A DNA stretch of 64,000 bases, taken from Parvibium lacunae. GTDB lineage: Bacteria; Pseudomonadota; Gammaproteobacteria; Burkholderiales; Burkholderiaceae_D. The stretch spans positions 802,528 through 866,527 of the forward strand of contig NZ_QPGB01000001.1 of assembly GCF_003335215.1 (NCBI RefSeq), in the 5' to 3' direction. Each line of letters begins with the position of its first letter. Position 1 is the first letter of the stretch. The notes under the pieces are model-generated. The model ran no database searches and was not told where the DNA came from. It worked only from the letters and a program-made list of their open reading frames with translations. The position numbers and the translations under genes were made by a program. This document shows positions 47,921-57,360 of this stretch, piece by piece.

Positions 47921-49261
47921 ATGCCCTCCAGCCACTTATTTCCTGTACTCCCGGTCGAACCCAACCAGTTTGTTGCGGTTCTACGCCGAGTGGCGCCTTA
48001 TGTGCATGCCTATTATGAAAAAACGTTTGTGATTGGGTTTTGTGGCGAAGCCGTACAAGCCGGTAAGCTCAATGCGCTGGTGCAAGATGTGGCGCTGCTA
48101 CACGCCATGGGCGTGCGCGTGGTGGTAGTGCATGGCTCGCGGCCACAGGTAGAAGAACAAATTCAACTGCGCAAAAGCGCAAGCCGTTTTCACAATGGCA
48201 TCCGCATTACCGATACCGTTGCGCTGGAATGCGTAAAAGAAGCCGCCGGTGAAGTACGCTTGGACATTGAAGCCGCCTTCTCTCAAGGCTTGCCGAATAC
48301 CCCGATGGCCCATGCTGAAATTCGCGTGCTGTCGGGCAACTTCATCACCGCCCGCCCGGTCGGGATTGTGGATGGCGTGGACTACCAGCACACTGGCATT
48401 GTGCGCAAAATTGCTGCGAACTCCATCACCCATGCACTCGATACCAATGCGATTGTGCTGCTCTCGCCCTTGGGTTTCTCCCCTACCGGCGAAGCGTTCA
48501 ATTTATCCATGGAAGATGTCGCCACCGCCGTGGCCAGCGCCCTCAAAGCCGACAAGCTGTTGTTTGTGACGGATGCCGATGGCGTGCGTGATGCCCAGGG
48601 CAAGCTGCATCTCGAACTCTCGCTAGAACAAGCGCAAGCCGCTCTGCGCCAAGGCACCCTAGCCGCTGACACCGCCTACACCCTACAACACGCGATTGAA
48701 GCCTGTAAGGCCGGGGTTAACCGCAGCCACATCCTGCCTTACACCTTGGATGGCAGTATTCTGCTCGAAACCTTTACCCACGATGGCGTGGGCACCATGG
48801 TCACGCACACCCTGCTGGAATCGCTGCGGGAAGCCACGGCAGATGATGTGGGCGGGATTGTGAGTTTGATTGAACCGCTAGAAGCCGATGGCACCTTAGT
48901 GCCGCGTGGCCGCAGCGCCATTGAACGGGACATTGAACACTTCTCGGTGATTGAGCACGATGGCGTGCTGTTTGGCTGCGCTGCGCTCTATCCCTACCCG
49001 CAGCAAAAAATTGGTGAAATGGCCTGTCTCACGGTACACGGCAGCTCACAAGGCATGGGCGATGGCGAACGGCTGCTGAAACGCATCGAACAACGCGCCC
49101 GCGCCCAAGGGCTGGAGAAAATTTTTGTGCTTACCACCCGCACCATGCATTGGTTTCTCAAACGTGGCTTTGTGCAGGCGGATGTAAGCGCCCTACCCGC
49201 TGAGCGGCAGCGTACCTACAACCCCCAACGAAAATCGTTGGTGCTGGTTAAAACCTTGTGA
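47921..49261 (+). CDS. argA: Amino-acid N-acetyltransferase (N-acetylglutamate synthase)
   Basis: First enzyme of arginine biosynthesis, 446 residues. The N-terminal amino-acid kinase-like domain (KTFVIGFCGEAVQAGKLNAL; VVVHGSRPQVEEQIQLR) binds arginine as feedback inhibitor. The C-terminal GNAT domain (GEMACLTVHGSSQGMGDGER; FVLTTRTMHWFLKRGF) catalyses acetyl transfer. The start is the ATG at 47921 (MPSSHLFPVLPVEP); an open extension of 11 codons is not family-like. It is divergent from hrpA with a 143-base spacer. Confidence 0.94.
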   Translation: MPSSHLFPVLPVEPNQFVAVLRRVAPYVHAYYEKTFVIGFCGEAVQAGKLNALVQDVALLHAMGVRVVVVHGSRPQVEEQIQLRKSASRFHNGIRITDTVALECVKEAAGEVRLDIEAAFSQGLPNTPMAHAEIRVLSGNFITARPVGIVDGVDYQHTGIVRKIAANSITHALDTNAIVLLSPLGFSPTGEAFNLSMEDVATAVASALKADKLLFVTDADGVRDAQGKLHLELSLEQAQAALRQGTLAADTAYTLQHAIEACKAGVNRSHILPYTLDGSILLETFTHDGVGTMVTHTLLESLREATADDVGGIVSLIEPLEADGTLVPRGRSAIERDIEHFSVIEHDGVLFGCAALYPYPQQKIGEMACLTVHGSSQGMGDGERLLKRIEQRARAQGLEKIFVLTTRTMHWFLKRGFVQADVSALPAERQRTYNPQRKSLVLVKTL

Positions 49262-49300
49262 TGCGTTGGCTGCCAATACTGGCTTAGGCTAAGTTAACGC

Positions 49301-49480
49301 TTAAGCAGTTTGGGGAATGGTAGCTAAAGCGACTTTAGCTTGCCTTACTTGAGCTGACTGGGCCAATGCCAAACGATCAGTCTGTCCGTGCATATCGGCG
49401 GCACTACCGCACAAAGCATGATCGACGCGATTTTGTTCACTCAAAATAACCCGAGCAATATTTTCTAGTAACTGTGTCAT
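49301..49480 (-). CDS. Small hypothetical protein, 59 residues
   Basis: I do not recognise this protein. The frame begins with ATG at 49480, preceded by GGAG six bases upstream, and encodes 59 residues. It starts MTQLLENIARVILSEQNRVD, has a middle part HALCGSAADMHGQTDRLALA, and ends in an Ala/Gln/Val-rich stretch with stop TAA. It has no membrane segment or signal. Predicted helical segments and a single Cys are the only features. It converges with argA (39 bases between stops) and is divergent from the methyltransferase gene. The good ribosome-binding site and smooth codon use make it more likely real than chance. Confidence 0.6.
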   Translation of the reverse strand: MTQLLENIARVILSEQNRVDHALCGSAADMHGQTDRLALAQSAQVRQAKVALATIPQTA

Positions 49481-49656
49481 GATTTACTCCATTGCATTAA
49501 CGATAAGGAATAGCTTGATATTCACTGGTCATTTTTAACCAAAAAATATCTTTTATTGCATTGCAATATAAGCGTAAACCCGACACTTTCAACGTAATGA
49601 TTCAAACAGTTACATTTATTGAAACAAATCTATTGCAGCGCAGAAAAGACTTGAAA

Positions 49657-50583
49657 ATGCAAAAAAATAAAGAAAAAACCCGGTCAAAAACCACTAAAAC
49701 AGAGAAAAACGACATCCGGCCCGAGCAATCCATCGCCCTGCTCAAAGCGCTGCATATCCTCACCCGCGATGGGCAACTCAACCAAGATAGCCGCCGCAAA
49801 CTCAAACAGATTTACCACCTGTACCAATTCATCGAGCCACTGCTTAAGGCCCTGCTCGACAAAAAACCCAACGGCGATAACATGTGTTTGGTGGATCACG
49901 GGGCGGGTAAGTCTTACCTCGGCTTTATTTTGTACGACCTGTTTTTCAAACAAGCCGCCCCCAACGCCCAAGTGATTGGGATTGAAACCCGCACCGAACT
50001 CGTGGAAAAATCACGTGCTCTCGCCACCGAACTAGGCTTTGCGAAAGGTACCCAGCAAGGCATGCGCTTTTTGCCGCTCTCGGTGGCCGATTCGATCACC
50101 TCAGATGAACTGCCCGCCACGGTGGATATCGTCACCGCCCTGCACGCCTGCAACACCGCCACAGATGATGCGATTCGTTTTGCGCTGGAAAAACAAGCGC
50201 AAAGCATCGTGCTCGTCCCCTGCTGCCAAGCGGAAGTGGCGAGCCTGCTGCGCCAGCTTAAAGCGGAAAAAGTCGGCGGCGTGGATGACGACAACCCATT
50301 GGGAGAAATTTGGCGGCGGCCACTACACACCCGTGAATTTGGCAGCCACCTCACCAACGTTCTACGTTGCTTACAACTCGAAGCGCATGGCTACCAAGTG
50401 ACGGTGACTGAACTGGTGGGTTGGGAACACTCGATGAAGAATGAACTGATTATCGCCACAAAATCGGCAGAAAAGAAAGGCAAGCCTAACCGCAAGCAGG
50501 CCGAGCGCCTACAAGCGATGCTCAGCACCTTGGGCTTGCAAGACAGTTTATCAGCGCGGTTTTATCTCCCAACACTAAACTAG
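49657..50583 (+). CDS. SAM-dependent methyltransferase (Methyltransf_32-like)
   Basis: Putative methyltransferase of 308 residues from the ATG at 49657; other starts lie upstream at 49597 and 49561 (TTG). After a basic, Lys-rich N-terminus (MQKNKEKTRSKTTKTEKND) there is a SAM-binding motif (MCLVDHGAGKSYLGFILYDL), then GIETRTELVEKSRALATELG, TALHACNTATDDAIRF and VLVPCCQAEVASLLRQLK. This order matches the Methyltransf_32 group, some of which modify RNA or proteins. The substrate is unknown. It is divergent from the 59-residue ORF. Confidence 0.8.
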   Translation: MQKNKEKTRSKTTKTEKNDIRPEQSIALLKALHILTRDGQLNQDSRRKLKQIYHLYQFIEPLLKALLDKKPNGDNMCLVDHGAGKSYLGFILYDLFFKQAAPNAQVIGIETRTELVEKSRALATELGFAKGTQQGMRFLPLSVADSITSDELPATVDIVTALHACNTATDDAIRFALEKQAQSIVLVPCCQAEVASLLRQLKAEKVGGVDDDNPLGEIWRRPLHTREFGSHLTNVLRCLQLEAHGYQVTVTELVGWEHSMKNELIIATKSAEKKGKPNRKQAERLQAMLSTLGLQDSLSARFYLPTLN

Positions 50584-50673
50584 CTCTGAATCAGATCTTG
50601 CATGGATATGTCATTTACATAATCATCAGATCAGTTAAAAGGCTCTAGGCAAACAAACCAGAAAGAATCGACC

Positions 50674-51267
50674 ATGGACTCAGCAGAAGCATACGAACTT
50701 AACGCACTGACGTTTTTGGAAGGGCGGGATCAATCAGAAATCGGTTCAAAAATTGTGGAAAAATGGGCCCACAGCCTCGAAAAAAAAGCTTCGGTTATCG
50801 AGTTAGCCTGTGGTGGTGGATATCCAATCACACGTACCCTCGCAGAGACCGCCATGCAACTTTGGGCTATCGATAGCTCACCAACCCTAGTCGCTAAGTT
50901 CAAGTCCCGTTTTCCAAATATTCCAATTCAATGTGAAAAAGTACAAAATAGCACCTTCTTTGGACGCAAGTTTGATGCAGCGATAGCAGTAGGCCTGCTT
51001 TTTTTACTCCCCGCAACTGAACAAGCAGACTTAATTACCCGTATTGCAGAAACGCTCCTACCCAAAGGTAGATTCCTATTCATGGCCCCCATTCAAACTG
51101 GCACATGGAAGGATTTAAATACGGGACTTGAATGTATTTCTCTTGGTCAAGAAGGGTACGGTGAATTACTTCACAAGGCAGGGTTTAGGGTGATTGCTAC
51201 GTATATGGATAAAGGCGAAAACAATTACTACGACGCCGAACTCATCAGCGAAATCACTAAAGCTTGA
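50674..51267 (+). CDS. Class I SAM-dependent methyltransferase
   Basis: Methyltransferase of 197 residues unrelated in detail to the preceding one. The SAM-binding loop is VIELACGGGYPITRTLAE near residue 40. It is followed by LWAIDSSPTLVAKFKSRFP, FDAAIAVGLLFLLPATEQAD and LLPKGRFLFMAPIQTG. The substrate is unknown. The gene is noticeably more AT-rich than its neighbours, which may indicate acquisition. A hairpin-terminator follows it. Confidence 0.85.
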   Translation: MDSAEAYELNALTFLEGRDQSEIGSKIVEKWAHSLEKKASVIELACGGGYPITRTLAETAMQLWAIDSSPTLVAKFKSRFPNIPIQCEKVQNSTFFGRKFDAAIAVGLLFLLPATEQADLITRIAETLLPKGRFLFMAPIQTGTWKDLNTGLECISLGQEGYGELLHKAGFRVIATYMDKGENNYYDAELISEITKA

Positions 51268-51314
51268 GTTAAGTTTCAATCTGCGTACTTGATTTACAGC
51301 CACTGATAATCAAT

Positions 51315-51359
51315 AAGTGCCTGATTAGTAAGGTCTAATTACCAATCAAGCACTTTTTT
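51315..51359 (+). terminator. Rho-independent terminator after the methyltransferase gene
   Basis: Sixteen-base arms (51315-51330 with 51340-51355) pair with two mismatches, and a T6 run overlaps and follows the end of the stem. It lies 47 bases after the methyltransferase stop and just before the end of the convergent pyc gene. Confidence 0.75.
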
Positions 51360-51367
51360 ATCTTTAG

Positions 51368-54300
51368 CTAGACCAACTCCACCAACAAATCCTTAGCGGC
51401 AACGTTCTTACCCGGCTTCACATGCACAGCTTTAATTTCGCCGTCTTGTTCAGCACGGATCATGGTTTCCATTTTCATGGCTTCAATGGAGACTAAAGGA
51501 TCGCCCTTCGCGACTTTCTGGCCGGGCTTAACCGCTACCGTCACGACCATACCAGGCATCGGCGCGCCCACATGGGCGGCATTACCGTCCACGGCTTTCG
51601 GATGGGCATTGGCGTTGGCGGCCATGCCAGCCTTGGCAATGCGAGTAAGGCGCGGCTGACCATTCAGCTCGTAAAAGAGTTTGTACTGGCCATCTTCATC
51701 CAGCTCGGCCTTGCCTTGCAGGCGGACGATGAGCGACTTACCTTGGTCGATATGCAGCGTGACTTCTTCGCGGTCTTGCAGGCCATAGAAGAACACGGTG
51801 GTGGGCAGCACACTGGTGTCGCCATAGTGTTTTTGATGATCGGCAAAGTCTTTGAATACTTTGGGGTACATCAAGTAGGCGGCCAAGTCGGTATCGCTGG
51901 CTTTGCGGCCAATGGCTTTTTCAAGCTCGGCTCGAGTGGCAGCGAGATCGACGGGGGGCAGGCTATCGCCAGGGCGATAGGGTTTGGGTGGCTCGGACTT
52001 GAGAATTTTGCGCGAGAGCGCGACGGGCCAGCCATCAGGCGGGAAGCCAAGCTCGCCTTTGAAGAGCGAAATAACCGATTCAGGGAACGCAATTTCTTTC
52101 TCGGGATTCACCACATCGTCAGGGGTGAGGTCGTTCGCCACCATGAAGAGCGCCATGTCGCCCACCACTTTGGAAGACGGGGTGACTTTGACGATATCGC
52201 CAAACAGTAAATTGACTTGCGCATAGGCTTTAGACACCTCTGGCCAGCGATGCTCCAAGCCCACCGCACGGGCTTGCTCGCGCAGGTTGGTGTATTGCCC
52301 GCCGGGCATTTCGTGCTGATAAACATCAGCCGTGCCAGAGCGAATATCGGCCTCGAATGGGGCGTAGAACTTGCGCACGCCTTCCCAGTAGTGGCTGAGG
52401 CTTTGCATGTTTTCCACACTAACTTGTGGATCACGCTCGCTACCCGCCAATGCAGCGGCGATGGAGCCGAGATTGGGCTGCGAGGTGAGGCCGCTCATGG
52501 CATCCAGCGCCCCATCGACAATATCGCACCCGGCTTCGGCGGCAGCCAGTACGGAGGCAGCACTGATGCCACTGGTATCGTGGGTATGGAAGTGGATGGG
52601 TAGGCTGATTTCCTGCTTGAGCGCTTGCACCAGCTCCCGCGCCGCGCGCGGCTTGCAAACACCGGCCATGTCTTTAATGGCGAGGATATGCGCCCCGGCT
52701 TTTTCAAGCTGCTTGGCCATATCGACGTAATATTTCAGGTTGTATTTGCTGCGCTGGGGGTCGAACAAATCGGCGGTGTAGCAGATCGTGCCTTCACACA
52801 GGCCACCGGCTTCATTGACCGCATCAATCGCAACGCGCATGTTTTCCACCCAGTTGAGCGAGTCAAATACGCGGAACACATCCATGCCCGCTTGCACCGA
52901 TTGCTGCACGAAGAATTTCACGACGTTATCGGCGTAGTTGGTATAACCCACGGCATTGGAACCCCGCAGCAACATCTGGAACAACACATTGGGGATACGC
53001 TCACGCAATTGCGCCAAGCGCTCCCACGGGTCTTCTTTCAAGAAGCGCATCGCCACATCAAACGTCGCCCCGCCCCAGCATTCCATTGAAAACAGGTTGG
53101 GTAGCATGTGGGCGTAGTACGGCGCAATCTCGCGCATATCGTAGGTACGCATGCGCGTGGCGAAGAGGGATTGGTGCGCATCGCGCATCGTGGTATCGGT
53201 GAGCAATACTTGTGGCTGTGCTTTCACCCACTCAGCAAACTTTTGTGCGCCCAGCGCTTGGAAACGCTGGCGGGTGCCATCGGGAATCGCTTGACTGAGA
53301 TCAATCTTGGGTTTAATCGCCGGGCCGAGATGGCCTTCTTTCCAAGCCTCAGGGACTTTGCGGCCTTTCATTTCGGGGTTGCCATTTACCACCACTTCGC
53401 CCATGAATTTGAGCAGCTTGGAGGCGCGGTCACGGCGCTTAGAGAAATGGAATAGCTCTGGAGTGCTGTCAATAAAGCGGGTAATACATTCGCCCGATTT
53501 AAATTGGGCATGGTTAATCACGTTTTCCAAGAACGCGAGGTTGGTGGAAACACCGCGCACGCGGAATTCGCGCAGCGCCCGATCCATACGGTGAATCGCT
53601 TCATCCGAGGTCGGCGCCCAGGCCGTTACCTTCACCAACAGCGAATCGTAGTAAGGGGTAATCACGGCACCGGCGTAAGCAGTCCCGGCATCCAGGCGAA
53701 TACCAAAACCGGCGGCACTGCGGTAGGTCATGAGACGACCATAGTCGGGCGTAAAGTTGTTTTCAGGGTCTTCGGTGGTCACGCGGCATTGCAGCGCATG
53801 GCCATTGAGCTTGATGTCGGTTTGCAGGGGCACACCGGCATCTTTGCCAATAGCAGCACCTTCGCTGACACGAATTTGCGCTTTGATCAAATCAATGCCC
53901 GTTACCTGTTCGGTGACGGTATGCTCCACCTGAATGCGCGGGTTGACTTCAATAAAGTAAAACTCACCGCTATCCGCATCCATCAAAAATTCCACCGTGC
54001 CGGCGTGGGTGTAGTTCACTGCATTCGCGAGCTTGAGGGCGGCGGCACAGAGGGCTTGGCGTTGAGTTTCATTCAGGTAAGGTGCAGGGGCGCGCTCCAC
54101 CACTTTTTGGTTACGGCGTTGCACCGAGCAATCGCGCTCGAATAAATGCACTACCTGGCCGTGGGTATCCCCCAAAATCTGCACTTCTACGTGGCGAGCG
54201 CGGCGCACGAGTTTTTCTAAATAAACTTCGTCGTTGCCAAAAGCGGCGAGGGCTTCGCGCCGCGCCACTTCGAGCTGGCTCGGCAAATCGGCTTCGGTTT

Positions 54301-54823
54301 CAATCACGCGCATGCCACGGCCACCGCCACCCCAACTGGCTTTGAGCATGAGCGGGTAGCCCACCTGGGCTGCCATTTTTTTGGCTTCTTCCAACTCACG
54401 TGGCAGTGCGCTGGTGGCGGGCACCACGGGTACACCGGCGGCAATCGCGGCGTTGCGAGCAGCAACTTTGTTACCCAGCGTACGCATCACTTCTGGTTTA
54501 GGACCAATAAAGAGAATGCCGTTGGCGGCACAAGCTTCTGCAAATTCGGGGTTTTCAGACAGAAAGCCATAGCCGGGGTGAATCGCATCGACCTTGGCTT
54601 GTTTGGCAATGCGGATAATGTCGTCAATGTCCAAATAGGCTTGAATGGGCTTTTTGCCCTCGCCTACTAAATAACTTTCATCGGCCTTGAAACGATGCAG
54701 GGCGAAACGGTCTTCGTTGGCGTAAATCGCCACGGTGCGAATCCCCATTTCATTCGCGGCACGCATGACGCGGATGGCAATTTCACTGCGGTTAGCGACG
54801 AGCAGGCTGCGGATATGTTTCAT
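51368..54823 (-). CDS. pyc: Pyruvate carboxylase, single-chain
   Basis: Biotin enzyme that makes oxaloacetate from pyruvate, 1151 residues. Domains in order: biotin carboxylase (about 1-450; KHIRSLLVANRSEIAIRVMR, GYGFLSENPEFAEACAANG, VEVNPRIQVEHTVTEQ-like segment), carboxyltransferase (about 520-800; LLTDTTMRDAHQSLFATRMR, ALDAMSGLTSQPN), and a C-terminal biotinyl domain. The biotin attachment motif EAMKMET is near residue 1117. The start is the ATG at 54823, which fits the family; 19 open codons upstream do not. It is the largest single-gene unit of the right half, and no birA is nearby. Confidence 0.94.
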   Translation of the reverse strand: MKHIRSLLVANRSEIAIRVMRAANEMGIRTVAIYANEDRFALHRFKADESYLVGEGKKPIQAYLDIDDIIRIAKQAKVDAIHPGYGFLSENPEFAEACAANGILFIGPKPEVMRTLGNKVAARNAAIAAGVPVVPATSALPRELEEAKKMAAQVGYPLMLKASWGGGGRGMRVIETEADLPSQLEVARREALAAFGNDEVYLEKLVRRARHVEVQILGDTHGQVVHLFERDCSVQRRNQKVVERAPAPYLNETQRQALCAAALKLANAVNYTHAGTVEFLMDADSGEFYFIEVNPRIQVEHTVTEQVTGIDLIKAQIRVSEGAAIGKDAGVPLQTDIKLNGHALQCRVTTEDPENNFTPDYGRLMTYRSAAGFGIRLDAGTAYAGAVITPYYDSLLVKVTAWAPTSDEAIHRMDRALREFRVRGVSTNLAFLENVINHAQFKSGECITRFIDSTPELFHFSKRRDRASKLLKFMGEVVVNGNPEMKGRKVPEAWKEGHLGPAIKPKIDLSQAIPDGTRQRFQALGAQKFAEWVKAQPQVLLTDTTMRDAHQSLFATRMRTYDMREIAPYYAHMLPNLFSMECWGGATFDVAMRFLKEDPWERLAQLRERIPNVLFQMLLRGSNAVGYTNYADNVVKFFVQQSVQAGMDVFRVFDSLNWVENMRVAIDAVNEAGGLCEGTICYTADLFDPQRSKYNLKYYVDMAKQLEKAGAHILAIKDMAGVCKPRAARELVQALKQEISLPIHFHTHDTSGISAASVLAAAEAGCDIVDGALDAMSGLTSQPNLGSIAAALAGSERDPQVSVENMQSLSHYWEGVRKFYAPFEADIRSGTADVYQHEMPGGQYTNLREQARAVGLEHRWPEVSKAYAQVNLLFGDIVKVTPSSKVVGDMALFMVANDLTPDDVVNPEKEIAFPESVISLFKGELGFPPDGWPVALSRKILKSEPPKPYRPGDSLPPVDLAATRAELEKAIGRKASDTDLAAYLMYPKVFKDFADHQKHYGDTSVLPTTVFFYGLQDREEVTLHIDQGKSLIVRLQGKAELDEDGQYKLFYELNGQPRLTRIAKAGMAANANAHPKAVDGNAAHVGAPMPGMVVTVAVKPGQKVAKGDPLVSIEAMKMETMIRAEQDGEIKAVHVKPGKNVAAKDLLVELV

Positions 54824-55069
54824 GACGAGGCTTTCTGTAAGTGACAATGAAATAATCATTAAGCTGGGGTATAAGCGCATTCAAAGCCTAAATCGATAGC
54901 CTTTAATGAGCCTTACAGCAAATCATGCACTGCAACAATCGGGCCTGCAATAGGGAATTACCTGATATCTCAGATTTCAAATAGGGTTATCGGCCGCACT
55001 GGGGTTGCTTCCTGGAAACACCCTAAGAAGAAAGATTACAATGTGGTGGTATTCATTTGGAGAATGACA

Positions 55070-55345
55070 ATGAGCCGTATTGTGAATTGCATTAAATTAG
55101 GTAAAGAAGCGCCGGGCATGGTTTTCCCGCCCTACCCCAACGAATTGGGTAAAAAGATTTTTGAAAATGTGTCGCAGGAAGCCTGGGCCGCATGGTTGAA
55201 ACACCAAACCATGTTGGTGAACGAAAACCGCCTAAATTTAGCCGATGCGCGAGCCCGTCAGTATTTGATGAAACAAGCAGAAAAGCACTTTTTTGGTGAT
55301 GGCGCTGACCAAGCCCAAGGCTATGTGCCGCCCCCAGCGGCATAA
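55070..55345 (+). CDS. yggX: Fe(2+)-trafficking / oxidative damage protection protein
   Basis: Small protein of 91 residues that protects iron-sulfur enzymes and is thought to move ferrous iron. The family pattern is complete: [20 protein letters not shown], then [20 protein letters not shown] and KQAEKHFFG, with the conserved Cys7. The start is the ATG at 55070 with TGGAGAAT upstream. It is divergent from pyc and convergent with the HDOD-receiver-GGDEF gene. I see nothing notable in the 246 bases between pyc and yggX. Confidence 0.95.
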   Translation: MSRIVNCIKLGKEAPGMVFPPYPNELGKKIFENVSQEAWAAWLKHQTMLVNENRLNLADARARQYLMKQAEKHFFGDGADQAQGYVPPPAA

Positions 55346-55365
55346 ACACGCGCTAGACTTAATGA

Positions 55366-55393
55366 GCTAGCCAGTACCGTCATCCTGGCTAGC
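55366..55393. terminator. Hairpin overlapping the stop of the HDOD-receiver-GGDEF gene
   Basis: Perfect 9-bp arms GCTAGCCAG and CTGGCTAGC around a 10-base loop. The stem includes the TAG stop of the minus-strand gene and lies 20 bases after the yggX stop. Neither side has a clear T run, so termination is only a guess. Confidence 0.45.
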
Positions 55394-57350
55394 CACAAAC
55401 GCGATTACGCCCTTGCTCTTTCGCGCGGTAAACGGCGATGTCAGCTGCTTTAATCAGCTCGGCTGACTGCATTTGATCACCCAAGCAAGCGATCCCCACG
55501 CTGATAGTCAGCCACAGCTTGCGATCACCCAGCATGAAGGGACTGGATTCAACTACGGCGCGTAGTCGTTCGCCCGCGCGGTGGACATCTTGCAGCGCTG
55601 AATCTGGGCACACGACCAAGAACTCTTCACCACCAAGCCGACAAATCGCATCTTGCAAACGCGCTTTCGCCCGCAGCAAGCCAGAAACATGGCGTAAAAC
55701 GGCATCACCGGCATCATGCCCAAACTGGTCATTCACCTTTTTGAAATGGTCGATATCGACAATCATAATTGCCACGCCCCCTTGACGCCGGCGGGCAGCA
55801 GCCACTTCTTGTTCCAGTCGGTCCATCGCATAGCGTCGATTCGGCAGACCGGTGAGCGGGTCGGTCATGACTGCCTGCTGTAATTTCCGGTTATTCACTG
55901 CAAGCTCAGTCGCAAATTTACGGATTTCTTCAACATCGTGGGACAACGCACGTTGTTGGTGAATAAAGCGCTCACCCGCATGGAGACGGGCAGCCAAAAT
56001 TCGCGGCACAAATGGTTTGGTTACATAGTCATCGACACCCGCATCGAAGGCTTCAACCAGTTTTTCATCTTGCCCAAAGCTGGTTAACAGCAGGATATAG
56101 ATCCCCTGCCCCATCTCTGTTTCCCGCAGTGCCCGAACCAATTGAAGACCATCCATTTTCGGCATCACCCAATCGGCGATCACCAGTTCCGGACGAAATT
56201 CCAACGCCCGCATGAGAGCCTCTTCGCCATCTTGCGCAGTGATCACTTCATGCCCTGCGTTTTGCATCATTTTTTTAAGCAGCAGCAGGATAGAAGGATC
56301 ATCATCTACGATCAGGACGCGCAATACATCTCGTGGTTGCTCGTTCCCGCCATCCCCTATGGGTATTGAAGGGGCAGAGTTAGGGGTATTGGTCGCACCA
56401 GGGGCGGGATAGGCAGGCAGACTTAGGTCGATTAATTTCCCTGGCTCGGTAGTAGGTATATCAAGCACAGCACCCCACTCTTTCCAGCCCTTGACGATTT
56501 CATCTGCCAGAAACGCCAAGCTTTCGGCATCAATGCCAACTTTGGCCGCCTGAAACAACAGCGTATTCAGATAAGGGCGGCGTTGTACTGGCTCTAGCAA
56601 GGCAATGGTAGCGAGCTGCCGGGCCAGGCTCAAGGCATTGGCCATTTGTCGAGTGCGCCCCCCCTCGTCGAGGTTAGACTCGACAGGATCAAAGTGTGCT
56701 TTTACCGCCATGATCAGGGGTGAAGGCAAGCCCCAGTCTTGCAGCATCATGGCCGTTAGTTCAATAAAATCTGTCGCAAAGGCAGCTTGCTCTTGTTGCT
56801 TGAGCGCGCCCCATTGATTCGGCTCGCATCGTTCCAGAATATCGGTATATTCGTCAGGATAAATTGTCGCCAGCGCTAATCGCCCCACCTCGCCCAGCAG
56901 ACCACAGACAAAGGCCTCCTCAGGAATCACGATACGCATCCGTTGGGCAATCATTTGCCCAGCAATGCCGGTCAGGAGAGACGTTTGCCAAAACTCCTCA
57001 TAGTGGAACGCAGGACACTTACCGACTTTGTAGTCTTCTACCAGCGAAAAACTGAGCGCAAGTTGACGGACGACGGCCATGCCCAATAGCATCACCGCTT
57101 CCGAAATCGACACGACAGGACGCCGTGAGCCTAATACCGGGGAATTGGCTGCTTTCAGAATACGGCCCGCCAGGGCCGGATCACACTTGACCAACTGCGC
57201 TATTTGATTGGGTGTTGTCTCTTCATTTTGCGAGATCCGCACTAATTCAAGCGCAACCCCTTTGGGTGACGGCAAACGGCCGGTGGCGCGCAAGGTCTGC
57301 AAGCGTTCTGAAGAGCCCCGACTGGGGGTAGAAGTATGGGAATAAGTCAT
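55389..57350 (-). CDS. HDOD-receiver-GGDEF signalling protein (predicted diguanylate cyclase)
   Basis: Protein of 653 residues with three domains. The N-terminal HDOD (about 10-230; LVKCDPALAGRILKAANSPV, CGLLGEVGRLAL) is followed by a phospho-receiver (about 340-460; RVLIVDDDPSILLLL, LVIADWVMPKMDG, DDYVTKPF) whose Asp acceptor and Lys are intact. The C-terminal GGDEF domain has the active-site motif LGGEEFLVV. An inhibitory-site motif RLQD lies exactly five residues before it, so it should make cyclic-di-GMP and be feedback-inhibited. I chose the ATG at 57350 (MTYSHTSTPSRGSS), 10 bases after the EAL-HDOD gene. It is the last gene of a four-gene unit. Confidence 0.87.
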   Translation of the reverse strand: MTYSHTSTPSRGSSERLQTLRATGRLPSPKGVALELVRISQNEETTPNQIAQLVKCDPALAGRILKAANSPVLGSRRPVVSISEAVMLLGMAVVRQLALSFSLVEDYKVGKCPAFHYEEFWQTSLLTGIAGQMIAQRMRIVIPEEAFVCGLLGEVGRLALATIYPDEYTDILERCEPNQWGALKQQEQAAFATDFIELTAMMLQDWGLPSPLIMAVKAHFDPVESNLDEGGRTRQMANALSLARQLATIALLEPVQRRPYLNTLLFQAAKVGIDAESLAFLADEIVKGWKEWGAVLDIPTTEPGKLIDLSLPAYPAPGATNTPNSAPSIPIGDGGNEQPRDVLRVLIVDDDPSILLLLKKMMQNAGHEVITAQDGEEALMRALEFRPELVIADWVMPKMDGLQLVRALRETEMGQGIYILLLTSFGQDEKLVEAFDAGVDDYVTKPFVPRILAARLHAGERFIHQQRALSHDVEEIRKFATELAVNNRKLQQAVMTDPLTGLPNRRYAMDRLEQEVAAARRRQGGVAIMIVDIDHFKKVNDQFGHDAGDAVLRHVSGLLRAKARLQDAICRLGGEEFLVVCPDSALQDVHRAGERLRAVVESSPFMLGDRKLWLTISVGIACLGDQMQSAELIKAADIAVYRAKEQGRNRVCG

Positions 57351-57360
57351 AACTATAAAA

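Noticed and set aside
51572..54145. Long plus-strand open frames (over 200 codons) opposite pyc
   Set aside because: They lie antisense to a well-conserved pyruvate carboxylase, have no ribosome-binding sites and read as low-complexity shadow translations.
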